This document shows, one piece after another, positions 60,061 through 64,000 of a stretch of 64,000 bases of DNA. The position numbers were made by a program, and so were the translations under genes. Source of the stretch: an uncultured Sphingomonas sp. (lineage in GTDB: Bacteria; Pseudomonadota; Alphaproteobacteria; Sphingomonadales; Sphingomonadaceae); assembly GCA_913776045.1 (NCBI GenBank), contig CAJYOI010000032.1, positions 1 to 64,000 on the forward strand, written 5' to 3'. The notes beneath the pieces are model-generated. The model was not told the DNA's origin and made no database searches. It saw only the letters and a list, made by a program, of their open reading frames with translations. The first letter of the stretch is position 1, and every line of letters begins with the position of its first letter.

Positions 60061-62163
60061 TTACTGCAAACGCAGCGAAACCCGGATCGTGCGTGGTGCG
60101 CCCGGATAAATCCAGACCGGACTATACGAACTCTGCGCAAAGCGCGCATCGAACAGATTGTCCGCCTCCAATCGAACGCCGACTCGCCGCGATACTGCAT
60201 AGTCGATCGCTGCCTTGGCCTTCACATAGGCGGGCAGGATCAACCCGCTGGTATCGATCGCGCCGGCCCGGTCGCCGACATAGGTCGCGCCACCGCTGAT
60301 CGTCGGCCCGCGGCCGTCATCGTCGACGAAGCGGCCGACCACGAACAGCGTCCCGCTATGTTCGGGCACATTCAGCGCGCGGTCGGTCGCGAATGTGCGG
60401 TCGTCAGTCCGCGCATGGGTCCAGGCGTAGTTGGCGACCAATTGCCACGCCTGCCCGATCTTAGCCGAGGCGTCGAATTCGATGCCGCGGCTGTTCAGGC
60501 GGCCGACCGGCGCCAGGTAGCCCGGATCGGTCGGGTCGTTCGTCAGAATCCCCCGCTTGGTGATATCGAACCAGGTCAGCCCGACATCGACACCCGGCAG
60601 CGTGATCGCGGCACCCAGCTCATATCCCTTGCCCCGCTCCGGTCCGAACCCCAGCCCGCGCCGGTCGGTGCCGGAATTCAGCAGGAAGCTTTCACCCCAA
60701 TTTGCGTGCAACGCGAATCGAGGGTCAAGGCGATAGCGCGCCCCGATCCGCCCGTTGATCGGCGCGGCGACGTTGCGCCCGGTAACACCGGTCAGCAGGT
60801 TCGCCATCCGCTGGCGATAGGGATCGATTCTGATGCCACCCGACATCGTCAGCCGGTCGGTCACGTCCCACATATCCTGCACGTACAGCGTCGCGGCCCA
60901 GCGCTTCTCGCGATTGTCGACGAAGGGTACCGGCACCGGCGCGGGCTGGCCATAGACAGGTGCGAAGACGTCGATCGCATAGGGCGCCGCCGCGTTCGGG
61001 CTACGACGCAGATAGCGGTCCTGATAATCCAGGAAATAGCCCTTGATCCCGATCGACGGGCGATGCGCACCGATCCGTCCGGCAAGCTCGACGCGTGCCG
61101 ACAGGTCATCGACGAAATAGTCACGCTGGCGACGCTGGCGCCACAACGTCCGCCCGTCTGCGCGCAGGCTGGTGTGGTCGGACGAATAGCCGGTGAGCGT
61201 GCCCGTGCGATAGGCGACGCCCGCATTCAGGCTCCACCCGTCACCCAGGCCGAACAGGCCGGTCAGCTGATGCCGCTGGTTGCGAAAGCGGGTGATGCCA
61301 TCGCCCGGTTCACCGAAGAAGCGGTTGCGCGGCACGGCATTGGCATCGCCGTTGAGCGCCGGAATGCCGCGATCGAATGCGCCGTCGAAGGTGGTGATCT
61401 CCCCGATGTAGGTCAGGCGGGCGTCCTCGCTGGGCCGCCACGTCAGCGATGGCGCGTAGACCGTGCGATGCGGCCGCACGAAGTCGCGCCAGCCGTCGCT
61501 CGCTTCGGCTGCCGCGACAAATCGTACCGCCACCGTGTCGCCGAGTGGCCCCGTGACGTCGAGCTCGGCGCGGCGGGTGTCGAACGATCCATAGGTGAAG
61601 GTCGCATGCGCCGCGCTGTCGAACTGCGGCGTCTTGCTGACGATATTGACCCGCCCGCCGGGATCGATGTCCCCGAATAACGCGCCCGACGGCCCCTTCA
61701 GCAACTCGACCCGCTCCGCGGTCGCCGGGTCGCGCGGCGGTGCCATGCCGCGGTTGGCGAGAAAGCCGTCGACATAATATTCCGCGCCCCCGTCGGGCGT
61801 GCCGAGAAATCCACGAATCGCGAAATTGTCGAGGAAGCCGCCACGATTGTTCTGGTTGCTGACCCCGCTGATCAACTCCAGCGCATCCGACAGCCGATAC
61901 GCCCCCGCCGCGTCGAGCAGGTCGCGTTCGACCGATCGACTCGACTGCGACATGCGTTCGGTCACGACGTCCGAAGAAAGCGTCCGATCGGTCCCTGCGG
62001 GCCGTACGCCCAGCACGACGATCTCGTCCGCTTCCCCGGCTGACGTGGTCGGCTCCGCCGCCGACGCAGCGTCGGACGCCGGCATGGCTGGCGTGTCGCG
62101 GGCGACGGCAGGTGCCGCAACGGTAGACAGCAGGACGGTCGCCGCGGCGAACGAAGGGCGCAC
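60061..62163 (-). CDS. Siderophore-type TonB-dependent receptor, candidate Zur-regulated
   Basis: A 700-residue receptor with a signal peptide, a TonB-box-like DEIVVLG, the plug (LSDALELISGVSNQNNRGGF, AIRGFLG, ELLKGPSGALFGDIDPGGRV) and a full barrel ending in RVSLRLQ. The length and the ALFGDIDPGG plug place it with ferric-siderophore/metallophore receptors. However, its promoter holds a Zur-like rather than a Fur-like box, so zinc, or a zinc-metallophore, is the better guess. Start GTG with GGAG eight bases upstream. It is divergent from tRNA-Gly. Confidence 0.9.
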   Translation of the reverse strand: MRPSFAAATVLLSTVAAPAVARDTPAMPASDAASAAEPTTSAGEADEIVVLGVRPAGTDRTLSSDVVTERMSQSSRSVERDLLDAAGAYRLSDALELISGVSNQNNRGGFLDNFAIRGFLGTPDGGAEYYVDGFLANRGMAPPRDPATAERVELLKGPSGALFGDIDPGGRVNIVSKTPQFDSAAHATFTYGSFDTRRAELDVTGPLGDTVAVRFVAAAEASDGWRDFVRPHRTVYAPSLTWRPSEDARLTYIGEITTFDGAFDRGIPALNGDANAVPRNRFFGEPGDGITRFRNQRHQLTGLFGLGDGWSLNAGVAYRTGTLTGYSSDHTSLRADGRTLWRQRRQRDYFVDDLSARVELAGRIGAHRPSIGIKGYFLDYQDRYLRRSPNAAAPYAIDVFAPVYGQPAPVPVPFVDNREKRWAATLYVQDMWDVTDRLTMSGGIRIDPYRQRMANLLTGVTGRNVAAPINGRIGARYRLDPRFALHANWGESFLLNSGTDRRGLGFGPERGKGYELGAAITLPGVDVGLTWFDITKRGILTNDPTDPGYLAPVGRLNSRGIEFDASAKIGQAWQLVANYAWTHARTDDRTFATDRALNVPEHSGTLFVVGRFVDDDGRGPTISGGATYVGDRAGAIDTSGLILPAYVKAKAAIDYAVSRRVGVRLEADNLFDARFAQSSYSPVWIYPGAPRTIRVSLRLQ

Positions 62164-62173
62164 ACTCAGTCTC

Positions 62174-62194
62174 CAATGTTATGGTGTAACATTG
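62174..62194 (-). promoter_or_regulatory. Zur-box-like operator of the TonB receptor gene
   Basis: Perfect 8-bp arms CAATGTTA / TAACATTG around TGGTG, the strongest dyad in the window. On the minus strand it begins at the last base of a -10 (AAATGC, 62194-62199), which is 17 bp from a perfect -35 TTGACA (62217-62222). It therefore spans the predicted transcription start and reaches the ribosome binding site. The core GTTATG-R-TG-Y-AACAT is shared with 4233-4250. Confidence 0.65.
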
Positions 62195-62288
62195 CATTTG
62201 CGCACGATTGCTCGCCTGTCAAGCACGCACCCGAACGATCCCTCATTGACCAGCCCGCCGCGCCTGTGCCAAGCGCAATTCCGGATGC

Positions 62289-62362
62289 GCGGGTGTAGCT
62301 CAATGGTAGAGCAGAAGCCTTCCAAGCTTACGACGGGGGTTCGATTCCCCTCACCCGCTCCA
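62289..62362 (+). tRNA. tRNA-Gly(TCC)
   Basis: A type I tRNA: acceptor GCGGGTG/CACCCGC, D-loop with GCTCAATGGTAGAGC, anticodon loop CTTCCAA with anticodon TCC, T-arm GGGGTTCGATTCCCC, discriminator T and encoded CCA. TolC converges on it 22 bases downstream. Confidence 0.97.
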
Positions 62363-62383
62363 CCTTCCCGACACTGACGACGC

Positions 62384-63775
62384 CTAAAGCCCTAGCTGCG
62401 CCCGATCGGCTGTCGCAGCGATCAGTTCGGCGCGCGCGGCGGAGCGGCGGTATTCGGCGTCGAGTTGGCGCAGGCGCGCGTCGGCGGCGCTTTCCTCGCG
62501 CAAGTTGACGACCAGAAAATCGCTGGCGCCCAGCTGGAAGCGGCGGCGTTCGGCGTCGGCCATGCGGTTGGCGAGCGCGGTTTCGTCGCCGGCCAGCGCC
62601 ACCAGCCGGTCGGCTGTCGTCGCCTGGATCGCCAGGCCGTTCACTTCGACAAGGATCTGGTCCTCGATCAGCTGGCGACGATAGCGCAGGCCATCGCGTT
62701 CCGCCGCCGCCTCGGCGATCTTGCCACGCGCCGCCCGCCGTTCGAGCGGCATCGAGAAGCGCAGGCCGACGATGCCCTCTGCCGGCGTCCGCCGCGCGCC
62801 CCCGAGTCCCGGTGGACCGACGTCCTTCGCCGCCTCCGCGCGGACGTCGAGCCGCGGGCGCAGTTCGTTCTCCGCCAGCAGGCGCTTCACTTCGACCTGC
62901 TCAAGCCGCACGAGGATCGCTTCGAGATCGGGGCGCTCCATCCGCCGCGTCAGATCGGGGCCGAGGATCGGCAGCCGCAGCTCGGGAAAGCCGGCCGGCA
63001 GGCGATCGGCCGCGGGAACCTGTCGCTCGCCGGTCGCATCGCGCAGGTAGAAGGACAGAGCGTTCGCCGCCGCGGCCAGTTCCTGTTCGGCCCGCACCAG
63101 CAGGGTCTGGCGGCGGACCATGTTCTGGCGGTTCTCGGTGCTCAGGATGTCCGGACGCGCGCCGAGTTGGATCTGCCGCTCGATCGACGCCTGGCGCTCG
63201 CTCGCCAGCCCCAGCAGGTCGCGATAGACGCGCACGCGCATCCCCGCGGCGACCCAGTTCTGATACGCCTCGATCGCGCGGCGTTGCACGCCGATCGCGA
63301 CCATCTCGCGATCGAGCTGGGCCAGCGTGATGTCGCTGCCGGCCAGCCCCAGCTTCCCCCGCCGTTCGTCGATCAGCCGGTCGCGCATCAGCGAGAAGAC
63401 CGCACCGACCTTCACTTCGCCCAGCCGATTAGTGAAGGCCTTGTCCTCATAGACCGGGAAGGTGCCACGCGAGACGCGGTAACCGCCGTACAGCCCGCCG
63501 CCGTTGGTCGCGAGCGGGCGCGATGCCTTACCCTCGACGACGGTCCCGTCGTAATAGCCGAGCAGGCGGGACTGCGCGTCGCCCTCGAACAGCAGGTCGA
63601 AGGCACCTTCGGCCGTCACCCGCCGCCCCTCCGCCTGCCGCTCGCGCGTGATCGCCTCGAGGATGGCCGGCGCATGCTGCGCCGATGACTTCAGCACGGT
63701 TTCGAGCGTCAGCGGCTGCGCCGCCGCCGGTGCCGCGACGATCAGAGCGGCGATCGCGATCAGCCGCCGGATCAT
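62384..63775 (-). CDS. TolC-family outer-membrane efflux protein
   Basis: A 463-residue periplasmic/outer-membrane tunnel subunit with a signal peptide (MIRRLIAIAALIVAAPAAAQ). The long amphipathic helices contain the two OEP repeats (the first around QNWVAAGMRVRVYRDLL, the second around EQVEVKRLLAENELRPRLDV). Overall length is normal. It overlaps the upstream adaptor gene by 4 bases (ATGA), so it works with that membrane-fusion protein in a type I secretion or tripartite efflux system. Confidence 0.9.
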   Translation of the reverse strand: MIRRLIAIAALIVAAPAAAQPLTLETVLKSSAQHAPAILEAITRERQAEGRRVTAEGAFDLLFEGDAQSRLLGYYDGTVVEGKASRPLATNGGGLYGGYRVSRGTFPVYEDKAFTNRLGEVKVGAVFSLMRDRLIDERRGKLGLAGSDITLAQLDREMVAIGVQRRAIEAYQNWVAAGMRVRVYRDLLGLASERQASIERQIQLGARPDILSTENRQNMVRRQTLLVRAEQELAAAANALSFYLRDATGERQVPAADRLPAGFPELRLPILGPDLTRRMERPDLEAILVRLEQVEVKRLLAENELRPRLDVRAEAAKDVGPPGLGGARRTPAEGIVGLRFSMPLERRAARGKIAEAAAERDGLRYRRQLIEDQILVEVNGLAIQATTADRLVALAGDETALANRMADAERRRFQLGASDFLVVNLREESAADARLRQLDAEYRRSAARAELIAATADRAQLGL

Positions 63776-64000
63776 TTCTTCACCTTCGCGACCGGCTCCG
63801 GCTCGAAGCTCTTCTTCTCGTCGACCGGACGGCGGAATTCCAGCGGGAAGTCGTTCAGCTGGCGCCAGAGTTCGTACCCGACGCTGACCGTTTCCATCTG
63901 GATCCAGCCACGCACCTTCGCCCCCAGGCGGACAAAATCGTCGTCCGGCCAGCCGGGCTTGCCGGGCATCGGTTCGACGAGCACGCGGAACAGGCCGGTC
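63772..64000 (-). CDS. HlyD/membrane-fusion protein C-terminus (partial)
   Basis: The final 75 or so residues of a gene running out of the window. The segment TGLFRVLVEPMPGKPGWPDD followed by FVRLGAKVRGWIQMETVSVG and YELWRQLNDFP is the C-terminal end of a membrane-fusion (adaptor) protein. The following Lys-rich tail ends just before the stop. It is translationally coupled to TolC; the ABC or RND partner should lie beyond the window. Confidence 0.7.
   Translation of the reverse strand, partial: TGLFRVLVEPMPGKPGWPDDDFVRLGAKVRGWIQMETVSVGYELWRQLNDFPLEFRRPVDEKKSFEPEPVAKVKK

Overview
This window looks like a chromosomal segment from a member of the Sphingomonadaceae (Sphingomonas or a close relative). 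The reasons are very high GC with strong GC3 bias, frequent GTG starts, many TonB-dependent receptors, FecI/FecR surface signalling, general-stress-type promoter motifs (GGAAC-N16/17-CGTT), a class I PHA synthase paired with a phasin, and alphaproteobacterial REP palindromes. I see no insertion sequence, prophage, CRISPR array or rRNA operon. Two tRNA genes are present, Tyr(GTA) and Gly(TCC). No family assignment here was database-checked; all come from motifs read in the translated sequence.

Layout. Positions 1-8.7 kb: glycerophosphodiesterase (cut by the window edge), a small lipoprotein, a DUF2459/hydrolase pair divergent from phenylalanine hydroxylase, a DUF1826 gene under a Zur-box-like palindrome, tRNA-Tyr, an M28 peptidase, a TrmH-type rRNA methyltransferase and an ABC exporter. 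8.9-12.1 kb: clpS, phasin and phaC. 12.2-19.1 kb: mostly housekeeping (aminotransferase, L25, Pth, 2OG oxygenase, YchF, NPP-type phosphodiesterase). 19.1-25.3 kb: accessory genes, including a low-complexity lipoprotein with a stress-type promoter, a GST, an FMN reductase, small unknowns, and a decayed TonB-receptor/GntR scar at 23.3-24.5 kb. 25.3-38.3 kb: two S9 peptidases, a two-component system divergent from a secreted protein plus a TonB-receptor-like gene, OhrR/Ohr, a LacI regulator and an oxidoreductase. 38.3-43.4 kb: secreted serine protease, FeS-type photolyase, SDR and a UbiB-family kinase.

43.5-48.0 kb holds the most unusual signalling locus. A short LOV blue-light receptor, a CheB-CheR-PAS-HWE kinase fusion and a stand-alone receiver have overlapping reading frames, so they are probably one translationally coupled operon. 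48.1-54.5 kb: YghU-type GST, then a minus-strand run GT2 -> ChbG/HpnK deacetylase -> FecI -> FecR -> FecA-like receptor with tiny gaps or overlaps. 54.6-59.9 kb: GT39-like membrane transferase, an unknown exported (possibly beta-barrel) protein, GT4, a flippase-like membrane protein and a DUF2334 deacetylase. Together these resemble an uncharacterised glycan or glycolipid locus linked to a sigma/anti-sigma receptor system.

60.0-64.0 kb: a siderophore-type TonB receptor whose promoter carries a perfect inverted repeat nearly identical to the one at the distant DUF1826 gene, with the same geometry relative to the inferred -10. This suggests a dispersed Zur regulon. tRNA-Gly and a TolC/HlyD-type export pair, cut by the window end, close the window.
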